64,000 bases of DNA from Arminella tubonensis (GTDB lineage: Bacteria > Pseudomonadota > Alphaproteobacteria > Rhizobiales > Rhizobiaceae), in NCBI RefSeq assembly GCF_003240585.1, contig NZ_PCDP01000035.1:124001-188000 (forward strand). Direction: 5' to 3'. This document shows, in pieces, positions 1 through 7,497 of this stretch; the stretch's first letter is position 1; each line of letters starts with the position of its first letter. The notes under the pieces are model-generated. The model did not search any database. It had not been told where the DNA came from and saw nothing but the letters and a program-made list of their open reading frames with translations. A program made the position numbers and the translations under genes.

Positions 1-393
1 CAGCACGGTCGACAATTTCTCTGCCGCATCATCCGCATCGACGATCTTGTTCGGCTCCGCAAACAGCGACACGGTACGGATGTCGGTCGCCAGAAGCGCG
101 CCGTTGCGGTCGACGATATCGGGCCGCGAAGCCATCAGCCGGTCCGGCGGCAGGATACTCGAGGTCGTATCCGGCATCGCAACGCCGTATTCGACGAGGC
201 GAGCACCGATGATGCAGTAGACGGTGGTGAAGCTGAGGATCAGCAGGACGACGCGGCTCTTGGCCTGCCCTGATTTGCGCTTGCGCGTACCTTCGAAAAT
301 GGCGGCGCTGTAGGGGTCGGTCGGGCGGCTGTTGGCGCCGGCGGAAAAATGAGCCTTGCTCTTCAAAACCATGATGCGAGAGAGAAAAGACAT
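1..393 (-). CDS. ftsI: FtsI / PBP3, N-terminal part (cut by window edge)
   Basis: This is the first 131 codons of the septal peptidoglycan transpeptidase (penicillin-binding protein 3); the catalytic domain lies beyond the left edge. The translation has a basic cytoplasmic tail, one membrane anchor at about residues 43-66 (VVLLILSFTTVYCIIGARL), then the ASRPDIVDRNG segment that opens the PBP dimerisation domain in this family. Its ATG overlaps the ftsL stop by one base (TGATG), so it is probably translationally coupled. Position immediately after ftsL in an mraZ-rsmH-ftsL order is the standard dcw arrangement. Confidence 0.93.
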   Translation of the reverse strand, partial: MSFLSRIMVLKSKAHFSAGANSRPTDPYSAAIFEGTRKRKSGQAKSRVVLLILSFTTVYCIIGARLVEYGVAMPDTTSSILPPDRLMASRPDIVDRNGALLATDIRTVSLFAEPNKIVDADDAAEKLSTVL

Positions 394-929
394 CAGCGCT
401 TCACCGATCCCGTTTTGATTTCGTCTGTGTCAGGCTTGCCGTGCTTCAGCGGAGTGGCCTTCGCCATGGGCTTCGGAGCGGGCTTGGAGGCAACGTCGGC
501 GATCACCTTCCTGATGTCATCATCCGTGCTGCCACCCTTCGACAAGGCTACGCCTGCCGTTTTCGCGCCCTTGCCGTCCTTGCCATCTTTCCCATCTTTC
601 CCATCCTTGCCATCGGCGACGATGGGGGCTTCCGGAAGCTGCGAACGAAGCATCGGCAGCTCCGTCGGCTGGACCATGGCGGTCGACAGCGTCGGAGCGA
701 GCTTGAGCTCTTCGTTATAGTTGTTGACCAGCCGCTCCAGGCGGTTCGGCTGGATCACCAGCGCCCAATCTGCCTTCAGGAGCTCGATCGTATCCTTCTC
801 GAGCTTGATCTCGGATTCCAGGCGATGCACCTCTTCGAGCTTCATCTCGGCCCGATGCTTGATCGTATAGGTCACGGCCGCAGCCGCGGTCATGATGCAG
901 ATCAGGATAATGTCAAAGGTCTTCAGCAT
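393..929 (-). CDS. ftsL: Cell division protein FtsL, with long C-terminal extension
   Basis: FtsL is a bitopic divisome protein that works with FtsB and FtsQ. The 178-residue product starts with a hydrophobic segment (residues 4-22), followed by a charged coiled-coil-like stretch (about 25-65, rich in E, K and L) and the LVNNYNEELKL region. The start at 929 has a GGAGG Shine-Dalgarno and lies one base after the rsmH stop; longer in-frame starts would overlap rsmH. Odd feature: the protein is longer than typical FtsL (about 100-120 residues) because of a low-complexity tail with five tandem GKD units (about residues 107-122) and a Pro/Lys-rich end. Identification rests on position and topology, because FtsL is poorly conserved. 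Confidence 0.88.
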   Translation of the reverse strand: MLKTFDIILICIMTAAAAVTYTIKHRAEMKLEEVHRLESEIKLEKDTIELLKADWALVIQPNRLERLVNNYNEELKLAPTLSTAMVQPTELPMLRSQLPEAPIVADGKDGKDGKDGKDGKGAKTAGVALSKGGSTDDDIRKVIADVASKPAPKPMAKATPLKHGKPDTDEIKTGSVKR

Positions 930-930
930 C

Positions 931-1956
931 TCAACCTCCGAGCTTTCCGAGAGTGGCAAGATTGGGCAACTCGAAGATCGACAGATCGGCGGGCTCGGCG
1001 GGCGCGCCGGTCCGGAGACCCGCGCGAAGCTTGGCGGAACGCGCCCGTGGATTGACCGCTGCCTCACCGTCGCTCGCCGAAACCATGGCCTTGCCGATCG
1101 CATCGAAGGTCGCTGCCCGCTCATGGACGATCGGCAAGTGCCGAGAGCCGGTCGAGCGGCCTGACCGGTCGGCGAAGAATTTCTTGACGATGCGGTCTTC
1201 GAGCGAATGGAAGGTGACGACGACGAGACGCCCGCCGGGCTTCAGGACCTGCTCGGCTGCAAACAGCGCAGCGGCCAGTTCGCCGAGTTCGTCATTGACG
1301 AAGATGCGCAGCGCCTGGAAGACCCGCGTTGCCGGGTGAATCTTGTCCTTGGCCTTGCGCGGCGTCACCGTCTCGATCAGCCCGGCAAGATCGCGCGTCG
1401 TCTCGAACGGTTGTTCGGCTCGGCGCTTCTCGATGGCGTGAGCGATGCGCGGCGCCTGCTTTTCTTCGCCGAGGTAAACGAAGATCCGGATGAGATCGGC
1501 AAGCTTGGCGTGATTGACAACGTCAGCCGCCGAAACCCCGCTGGCCGACATCCGCATGTCGAGAGGACCGTTCTTCTGGAACGAAAATCCGCGCTCGGCC
1601 TCGTCGATCTGCATCGAGGAGACACCGATGTCGAGGACAATGCCGTCGAGGCCACCCTCTGGCGCATGCTCGGCAAGCTGCGAAAACTGCGATTGAATGA
1701 GCGTGAGATGGCCACTGTGCTTTTCGACCAGCGCCTGTCCGGCAGCAATGGCGGTCGGATCACGATCGAGCGCGATCACGTCGGCGCCGGAGGCAAGGAT
1801 CGCAGAAGTATAGCCGCCAGCACCGAAGGTACCGTCAAGGATGACCTTGCCGGACGAAGGCGCCAGCGCCTCGATCACCTCGGTCAGGAGAACCGGAATG
1901 TGGCGAACCGGTCCGCCATCGGCATCAGAAGAACCTCCGCCTGGATTCGCCACCAT
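931..1956 (-). CDS. rsmH: 16S rRNA m4C1402 methyltransferase RsmH (MraW)
   Basis: RsmH N4-methylates C1402 of 16S rRNA using S-adenosylmethionine. The 341-residue protein has [13 protein letters not shown] near the N terminus, the SAM-binding [14 protein letters not shown] loop, [14 protein letters not shown], the [16 protein letters not shown] motif and [13 protein letters not shown] towards the C terminus, all hallmarks of the family. The reading frame is open much further upstream, but the ATG at 1956 has a GAGGGGACGGA ribosome-binding site and is 17 bases after the mraZ stop. Second gene of the dcw operon. Confidence 0.96.
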   Translation of the reverse strand: MVANPGGGSSDADGGPVRHIPVLLTEVIEALAPSSGKVILDGTFGAGGYTSAILASGADVIALDRDPTAIAAGQALVEKHSGHLTLIQSQFSQLAEHAPEGGLDGIVLDIGVSSMQIDEAERGFSFQKNGPLDMRMSASGVSAADVVNHAKLADLIRIFVYLGEEKQAPRIAHAIEKRRAEQPFETTRDLAGLIETVTPRKAKDKIHPATRVFQALRIFVNDELGELAAALFAAEQVLKPGGRLVVVTFHSLEDRIVKKFFADRSGRSTGSRHLPIVHERAATFDAIGKAMVSASDGEAAVNPRARSAKLRAGLRTGAPAEPADLSIFELPNLATLGKLGG

Positions 1957-1973
1957 TCCGTCCCCTCGTATGA

Positions 1974-2411
1974 TCAGGAACGCCCGCCCGCCAGCCGGCG
2001 CTCCTCTCTTGCGGTCGCCTGCAAGGCCTGGAAGGCCCCCGGTTCCCAAAGCTGAAAATGGTCCGCCCGACCGACGAAGGTCACCTCGCTGGTGATGCCG
2101 GTGAAATCGCGGATGAAATCCGTGACCATCAGCCGCCCTTCGGCATCGAGCTTCATGAAGACCCCGCCCCCGTGGATAAGGAGCGACATCTGGTTCGCAG
2201 CCGGCGAAAACGGATCCTCGGCCGAAATCTGCCGCTCGAATCGATCGAGCAGATCCGGACCACCGACGCTGATCGCCGGAAACACGAAGTCCTGGAAACA
2301 ATAAAGCTCCTGGACCTTGCGCTCCGACAGCACCGTACGAAACACCGAAGGTACGGAAACCCGACCTTTGGCATCGATCCTGTTTGTCGCATTCGACAGG
2401 AAGCGGTTCAT
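1974..2411 (-). CDS. mraZ: Transcriptional regulator MraZ
   Basis: MraZ is an AbrB-fold DNA-binding protein that, in E. coli, represses its own dcw promoter by binding TGGGN repeats. The 145-residue product has the two family signatures at about residues 13-17 (DAKGR) and 89-93 (DAEGR). The start MNRFLSN at 2411 is preferred over an in-frame ATG four codons upstream because it matches the family N terminus. It is the first gene of the dcw operon and has an array of four TGGG boxes in its upstream region. Confidence 0.95.
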   Translation of the reverse strand: MNRFLSNATNRIDAKGRVSVPSVFRTVLSERKVQELYCFQDFVFPAISVGGPDLLDRFERQISAEDPFSPAANQMSLLIHGGGVFMKLDAEGRLMVTDFIRDFTGITSEVTFVGRADHFQLWEPGAFQALQATAREERRLAGGRS

Positions 2412-2423
2412 CACGCGAAACAC

Positions 2424-2835
2424 CCGTTCCCAATGGCAGGCGAACGATCATCCGTTCGCCGACACCGCCAAAATCGGACACAGCTTCGCAAGCCTCAGGA
2501 ACGAACATCCCCTTGGCTCCCTCGTCACGAGGGTGGCCGTAGCTTTGCGATGAATGGGCACCGAATTGCCCTTGTGCAGTACGACTTTGGGATAGCATGG
2601 GACCATATGGGCGTCAATGGGATGCGACCAAATGAGCACTGTCGCAGCTTAGGATATTCATAAGCTGTTAAGTTTAACGAAAGGTTAGGATCGCCAGCTT
2701 CAGCCGGCGCGGACCCAGCGTATATGCAGGGAATCCAAGGAACCGAATTTCTGATTGAGAACATCTAAAACATATTGAATTTCAATAGCTTGCATGAATA
2801 TATTCCAAGCGGCCGCATGCGCGCCGCCGGGAAAG
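2424..2835. other. Intergenic region between mraZ and rnpB
   Basis: About 410 bases without a convincing gene. It holds the dcw promoter and MraZ boxes (2582-2622) and a near-match to the CtrA motif TTAA-N7-TTAA at 2674-2688 (TTAA, seven bases, TTAG). The short open frames here lack family signatures and good ribosome-binding sites. Confidence 0.6.
2582..2622 (-). promoter_or_regulatory. dcw promoter overlapped by four MraZ-type boxes
   Basis: On the plus strand TGGGA occurs at 2588, 2598 and 2618 and TGGGC at 2608, each separated by exactly five bases. Read on the minus strand, a plausible sigma-70 promoter lies inside the array: TTGACG at 2617-2612, a 17-base spacer, then TATCCC at 2594-2589, giving a start near 2582 and a leader of about 170 bases before mraZ. 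The TGGGN-N5 repeat is the known MraZ recognition pattern in E. coli. Here the boxes face opposite to the gene. Confidence 0.65.
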
Positions 2836-3252
2836 GAGCGAATACCAGTTGGCCTGTAAGCCGGGTTCTGTAAGGCTCCGACCGAAGTCGGAACGTGGCA
2901 GCCATTCATCTGGGACGACACTTGCGCGCCGCCTCATGCAACCCACCCGGATGACCGGCCCGGAAACAGGCTGGAGCGCTTGCGCGCTCCGCGTCATCCC
3001 TATTCGGTTTTGCTCCCGGTGGGGTTTACCATGCCGTCGCTGTCACCAGAGACGCGGTGGGCTCTTACCCCACCCTTTCACCCTTACCCGCTCCCGAGGG
3101 AACAGGCGGTTTACTTTCTGTGGCACTTTCCCTGAGGTCGCCCTCGCCGGACGTTATCCGGCACCGTGTTTCCGTGGAGCCCGGACTTTCCTCACCTCAC
3201 CGCCTTTCGACATTGTGAAGCGCGGCTGCCCGGCCAACTGGTAGCCGCTCAT
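2836..3252 (-). ncRNA. rnpB: RNase P RNA (bacterial type A)
   Basis: Reading the minus strand, the 5' part contains the near-universal GAGGAAAGTCCGGGCTCC box, followed by GGGTAAGGGTGAAAGGGTGGGGTAAGAGCCCACC and, at the 3' end, CCGGCTTACAGGCC. The first bases (GAGCGGCTACCAGTTGG) pair with the last (CCAACTGGTATTCGCTCC), closing helix P1 and setting the ends to within a few bases. It is the catalytic RNA that trims the 5' ends of tRNA precursors. Any open frame across it is spurious. Confidence 0.96.
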
Positions 3253-3307
3253 TAGCCGAGACCGTCACCGAATGCCACCGAAATATGCCTGACGAAGACT
3301 TATGGGG

Positions 3308-4501
3308 TCAGTTCAGAAAATGCCCTGAAAAATCCGTGCTGTAGGCTTGGTCCTTGATTCGACCTTCGAGGATCAGCTCCGCGCCGAGCCGTCCGATTTC
3401 GTCGGAGCTCTTCGCCGCCGTGCCGCATCCGCCTGTCAACACAGCGATACGCGGCGACGTCGTGTAGCTGATCATCGGATAATCGGTCGGCGGATAGGAC
3501 GTGACGCAGGAACTGCTGGATGTCGAGATCGGCTCCAAACCGGGAACTAGCCCGTGGATCATTCCGGACAGATGCTCGCGCACCGTCTCTCGTCCATCGG
3601 TGCGAAACCAGGCGCGCAATTCGCCATCGCTGCCAAGTCCCAGATCATCCGGATCGCCGCCGATTTTCAAATAGTAGCGTCCATCTGGATAGCGTATTGG
3701 CGGCAGCAGGTAGATGCTGTCGGCATCGCTGGCGCCCTTGGTGATCAAGGACGGCATGGCGGAAAGAGCCCCGGCATCCGCCTCGCTAACCTCGAAGAAC
3801 GCGACTGTCCGGCCGCGAATCTTCATGTCAACAGGCGTCGCCAAGAGATTCTCGGCAATGGAGAATCCGCCGGCGGCCATCAGCACCTTCTCGGCACGAT
3901 AGCTGTGGCCCTCGCTCGTCGTCACGACGGCGAGGCCGCCCTCGTCGCGAATGGACGTTACCGTTTCCTTGATGACCCGAGCACCCGCCTTTTCGGCAAG
4001 CAGGGACTGCGCCTTCACCAGCCGACGCGGACTGATGTGCCCGGCACCATGTGGCTCGTGCACGCCCTCGCTGTCGGCGGCAAAGGAAAAATACGGGAAG
4101 CGCGCCTTCAGGGCGTGGTCGTCGAGAATGTCGGACCTGACGTCCAGCCGGGAAGCCGCATTGACCACATTCCCTATATAGCTGTCCGCCCCACCCCGCT
4201 TCGGACCGACAACGAGGCAGCCGACCTCGGCATAGAAATCAATGCCGCTGTCGCGCTCGATCTCGGCATAGCGGGCGATGGAGCGATTGGCGAGCAGTGC
4301 CCAGTTGGCGTCGGGATCGATGGTCCGGGTGATCCGGCCCTCGTCGTAGTGGCTGCCGAAGACGCCGTCGTGACGCTTCCGGTCCTTTGGCTCGTCCGGC
4401 CCGATCACCGCGATGCAGTCCGTCTGCCGCGCAAGGTGACGGGCTGCTGCCGCCCCCATCATGCCGCGCCCGACGACGATGAACCTGAAATCCGCTGCCA
4501 T
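3308..4501 (-). CDS. FAD-dependent amine/sarcosine oxidase family protein
   Basis: A 397-residue DAO-superfamily flavoprotein. It has an N-terminal dinucleotide-binding motif (FIVVGRGMMGAAAARHLA), EVGCLVVG and the GHISPRRLVKA segment typical of monomeric sarcosine oxidase and N-methyl amino acid oxidases, and a C-terminal LTGGCGTAAKSSDEIG stretch where this family contacts FAD. It probably oxidises a secondary amine or N-methylated amino acid, but the substrate cannot be read from sequence. The ATG at 4501 is preferred over an upstream TTG because of a GAGGG ribosome-binding site. A strong inverted repeat sits just upstream (4518-4548). Confidence 0.82.
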   Translation of the reverse strand: MAADFRFIVVGRGMMGAAAARHLARQTDCIAVIGPDEPKDRKRHDGVFGSHYDEGRITRTIDPDANWALLANRSIARYAEIERDSGIDFYAEVGCLVVGPKRGGADSYIGNVVNAASRLDVRSDILDDHALKARFPYFSFAADSEGVHEPHGAGHISPRRLVKAQSLLAEKAGARVIKETVTSIRDEGGLAVVTTSEGHSYRAEKVLMAAGGFSIAENLLATPVDMKIRGRTVAFFEVSEADAGALSAMPSLITKGASDADSIYLLPPIRYPDGRYYLKIGGDPDDLGLGSDGELRAWFRTDGRETVREHLSGMIHGLVPGLEPISTSSSSCVTSYPPTDYPMISYTTSPRIAVLTGGCGTAAKSSDEIGRLGAELILEGRIKDQAYSTDFSGHFLN

Positions 4502-4517
4502 GTTCGACCCTCGCAAA

Positions 4518-4548
4518 AACCATCAACCGGATATCATGGTTGATGGTT
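4518..4548. promoter_or_regulatory. Inverted repeat before the FAD oxidase (possible operator)
   Basis: AACCATCAACC (4518-4528) and GGTTGATGGTT (4538-4548) are perfect 11-base arms around a 9-base spacer, 17 bases upstream of the oxidase start. The right arm also contains the tandem heptamer GGTTGAT-GGTTGAT. The location suggests an operator or a leader hairpin; no regulator gene is adjacent. Confidence 0.5.
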
Positions 4549-4603
4549 GATTCAATACTTGAGGAGCAGGCAAAAGCGATTCAGTCCCAAGGACTTGGCA
4601 ACT

Positions 4604-5272
4604 TTAGTCGAGAAGCGCCAGCACCTTGCCGCAATAGCGCTCAGAAATAGGGTTCATGCGGGTCGCGGCGTGGCCGGCATTGTATTTGAGGATGGTGTTG
4701 CAGGTAGGACCGCCACCGAGTTGCTGGGCCATGGCAAGATATTTCATGCCGATGCGGATATTGGTTTCGGGATCGTAGAGCCCCTTGGCCGAGCCGGTAT
4801 AGCCCATCATCCGCGCGGTGGCAGGCTTGACCTGCATGAGACCGATTTCGCCGGCGCTGCCGCGCATCTTCGGATTGAAGTTGCTTTCGATCTGGACGAC
4901 CGCAGTCGCCAGTTCAACCGGTACGCCATTTTGCGTGGCATACTTGGCGATCATATCCGTGTAGGGATTGGCCTTTGCGACGGATCCGCCCGGAGTGACG
5001 GCGGCGGTGGCTGCTGCGGCGACTTGCGGAGTGGCATATCCGGTGCTGCGCGTGACGGTCTTCAAGGAAACGGTCTCGACCTTCACCCGATGGCTCCGCT
5101 GGGCCACACGATTTTTGTGAACTAGGCGAGCCTTGTGGACTACGTGAGTCTTGTGAACCAGGTGGGTCCGGTGGACCGGGTGGGCAGGCTGGTTCTGGCC
5201 GGCGAATGCGCAATCATATCCTATAAGCAACATGCTCACGCACGCTGCAGCCACAGCAATCAGATTTTTCAT
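4604..5272 (-). CDS. Lytic transglycosylase (SLT domain) with His-rich linker
   Basis: A 222-residue exported murein-cleaving enzyme. The start at 5272 gives a clean signal peptide (MKNLIAVAAACVSMLLIGYDCAFA). Residues about 28-62 are a basic linker of repeated H-x-VHK units. The SLT domain follows, with the catalytic glutamate in VVQIESNFNPKMRG, then GEIGLMQVKPATARMMGY and the NIRIGMKYLAMA and ILKYNAGH motifs. The gene is monocistronic, in a cell-wall-oriented neighbourhood, with 276 bases to the next gene upstream. Confidence 0.9.
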   Translation of the reverse strand: MKNLIAVAAACVSMLLIGYDCAFAGQNQPAHPVHRTHLVHKTHVVHKARLVHKNRVAQRSHRVKVETVSLKTVTRSTGYATPQVAAAATAAVTPGGSVAKANPYTDMIAKYATQNGVPVELATAVVQIESNFNPKMRGSAGEIGLMQVKPATARMMGYTGSAKGLYDPETNIRIGMKYLAMAQQLGGGPTCNTILKYNAGHAATRMNPISERYCGKVLALLD

Positions 5273-5548
5273 GTAGTCTTTTGTCTCCGAGCAAGAGATC
5301 GCAGGACAGCGCGCAGCGCTATCGACCCGGACACTGCCATTGAATGGCAAGGGTGCCGCAACGATCCCCGTTGATTGATTTACGGCCACACCCAGACAAA
5401 CAAACAGAGCGTGTGCGGCCGCCGTTCAGTGGCGCCGTTAGACCATCGCAATGAGGAGATAATAGGGAAATGATGTGGCAGCGCAGGGTGTTAGGGATTC
5501 TTGAGGCATTAGGAGAATTTTGCGCTGTGGAAAAGGATGCAACTTACG

Positions 5549-6310
5549 CTAGGCGAAGTTAGGCAAGGCACGGAGCAATCGATGCAGCGTATCGATCGTT
5601 GAGAAGTCGGCGATCCCGTCCACTCTCTCCTGCCGGAAATGCCGTTGGAAGGCTTCGACGTCGCCCGCCATGGGTTCCGAAAATTCGCCATTGATGTCAG
5701 TGCCGTAACCATAGAGCGACAGCATCGATTGCAGTGCCTCTATCGGCTGCCCGGCGTCGCCCTTCTGGAAGAAGCGTCCGCCGGTAATCGGCGTCGGCTC
5801 GACCCAGTGTCCGACCCCTGCAGCGTGCAGCCTTGCCCAGGGAAAGCGCTCGCCCGGATCGACCTTTCGGATCGGGGCCACATCGGAGTGGCCAAGCACC
5901 CTTTCAGGAGCGATCGACCAACGATCGCCGCAATCGAGACACAATTCGATCACTGCGGCTATCTGTTCGTCGGGGAAATGAGGCAGCCCGCCGGGATGGC
6001 CGGCATTGGCGATCTCGATGCCGATAGACTGGGAGTTGATGTCGCCCTGCTTGTGCCAGCTCCCCTTGCCTGCGTGCCAGGCACGCCGCTCCTCCGGCAC
6101 CAGCTGGACGACGGTGCCGTCCTCGTGGATGAAATAGTGGCTGGAAACCTGGCTTTCCTCCCGACAGAGCCAGTCGAGAGCGCCGAGCGCGCTGCCCATG
6201 CCGGTATAATGCAGGAGGATCATGTCAGGCTTGCGCCCGCCCGCGCGCTCGCCATGGTTCGGCGAGGGCTGCACCAGCGCACGGCGATAATCTGCCGCAA
6301 ACAAAGTCAT
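5549..6310 (-). CDS. N-acetylmuramoyl-L-alanine amidase (AmpD/AmiD-like, Amidase_2 plus PG-binding)
   Basis: A 253-residue zinc amidase that cleaves the bond between MurNAc and the stem peptide. Motifs: MILLHYTGM (first zinc histidine), SSHYFIHEDGTVVQLVPEERRAWHAGKG, NSQSIGIEIAN, and VLGHSDVAPIRKVDPGERFPW (second histidine and the aspartate ligand). The C-terminal 75 residues form a peptidoglycan-binding domain (IEALQSMLSLYGYG, VEAFQRHFR). No signal peptide is visible, which fits a cytoplasmic muropeptide-recycling AmpD-like enzyme. Its ATG overlaps the stop of the upstream TerB/DnaJ gene by four bases. Confidence 0.9.
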   Translation of the reverse strand: MTLFAADYRRALVQPSPNHGERAGGRKPDMILLHYTGMGSALGALDWLCREESQVSSHYFIHEDGTVVQLVPEERRAWHAGKGSWHKQGDINSQSIGIEIANAGHPGGLPHFPDEQIAAVIELCLDCGDRWSIAPERVLGHSDVAPIRKVDPGERFPWARLHAAGVGHWVEPTPITGGRFFQKGDAGQPIEALQSMLSLYGYGTDINGEFSEPMAGDVEAFQRHFRQERVDGIADFSTIDTLHRLLRALPNFA

Positions 6311-7014
6311 GCGGCGCGGCGTTCTTTCTCGATTTCTTCGTAGGCAGCGTTCAGAATCGCCATCCGCTCGTTGGCGATGGCGTGGAATTCCTTCGGAACG
6401 CCGCGCGAAACGAGGCGATCAGGGTGGTTTTCGTGGACCAGCCCGTGATAGCGCCGGCGGATCGTCGGGAAATCGTCGCTCGGGGAAACACCGAGAACCT
6501 TATAGGGATCGTGGCCGTTGCCGGAAACATGGCGCGCCATGATCTGCTCGAAGCGCTCCTGGCTCATCTTGAAGATTTCGGCGACATGCGAGAGAAACGC
6601 AATCTCCTTGTCGTGGATCATGCCATCGGCCTTGGCGATATGGAAAAGACCGTCGAGCACGTCCTCGAGAACCGGGCAATTCTTGGCGCAGGTGACGCAG
6701 AGCGACGAAAGGCGTTCGGCATAGGCCTCGTAACCGGCAACATCCTGACGCGCCAGATTATAGAGCCGGGCGACGTTCTTTGCCTGGTCATCGGGAAATT
6801 CGAAGATCTCGCGGAAGGCGTTGACCTCTTTGTCGGTCACAACGCCGTCTGCCTTGGCCATCTTGGCGGAGAGCGCAATAATGGCCACGGAGAAGGCCAC
6901 CTTGCGGCGCGTCTCCGGGTCGCCCTCGAACAGGGTGCGAATAGCCTCAACCACCGCCGACAGAGCATTGCTCGCGGTACCGACGGCATTCAGCAACTTT
7001 TCCCAAAACGACAT
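6307..7014 (-). CDS. TerB-like / DnaJ domain protein (DjlA-type)
   Basis: A 235-residue protein combining a helical TerB-like domain (about residues 45-160; acidic motifs AKADGVVTDKE and AKADGMIHDKE) with a C-terminal J-domain (about 170-235; YKVLGVSP and the HPD motif in ENHPDRLVSRG). J-domains stimulate DnaK ATPase; this architecture matches DjlA without its membrane anchor. The start is uncertain: ATG at 7014 matches MSFWEKL, while a GTG at 7029 has a slightly better ribosome-binding site. Four-base overlap with the amidase gene suggests a two-gene operon. Confidence 0.85.
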   Translation of the reverse strand: MSFWEKLLNAVGTASNALSAVVEAIRTLFEGDPETRRKVAFSVAIIALSAKMAKADGVVTDKEVNAFREIFEFPDDQAKNVARLYNLARQDVAGYEAYAERLSSLCVTCAKNCPVLEDVLDGLFHIAKADGMIHDKEIAFLSHVAEIFKMSQERFEQIMARHVSGNGHDPYKVLGVSPSDDFPTIRRRYHGLVHENHPDRLVSRGVPKEFHAIANERMAILNAAYEEIEKERRAA

Positions 7015-7497
7015 GATGGTCTCGATCACTCTTCAGAATGAGAAACACGTTGATCAAATAATGGTTGCAAAAGCAAGCTGTCCATTGGTCGCATGTCTGA
7101 AAACACCTTTCACAATTCGGTAATGATCGGCCGCCCGCTAGCGACCCATCGCGTTCGCTTTTCGGCGCTAAAATCGAATGAATTTCGCAGCTTGGCCCGC
7201 TCCGGAGACGCTTTTCATCCGGAGTTCCGATGCCCTTTGGCGACCACCCTCGGCTCACCTCTTTGAACTGATCGGCCAGAACGGATTTCAATTGGAGGCT
7301 GGCGAGACATCCGACTGCCTGCGGCTGCCCTATCCGCGGCGTTCGCCTTTTTGGCGCTGCTCCCGCGCGCGCGCATCCGGCTCGGATGCAAAGCACGCCT
7401 TTCGTAAATTCTTTACTTTACAGCCTCCATTCCCTGTCGCATCCATTCCCACAGCAACTATCGGAAGGACGCAACGCGTCCCTGCAAGGAGGAACCT
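7015..7497. other. Intergenic region before pfp
   Basis: About 480 bases with no supported gene. The only structure seen is a small perfect hairpin (GGACGC-AAC-GCGTCC, 7467-7481) immediately 5' of the AAGGAGG ribosome-binding site of pfp. Divergent promoters for the pfp and TerB/DnaJ genes must lie here, but no convincing -35/-10 pair was picked. Confidence 0.45.

Noticed and set aside
441..2663. Several long plus-strand open frames opposite mraZ-rsmH-ftsL
   Set aside because: They are antisense to well-supported dcw genes and show only the open-frame bias of GC-rich DNA.
2849..3244. Open reading frame on the plus strand across 2849-3244
   Set aside because: It lies entirely over RNase P RNA; the conserved RNA motifs explain the sequence.
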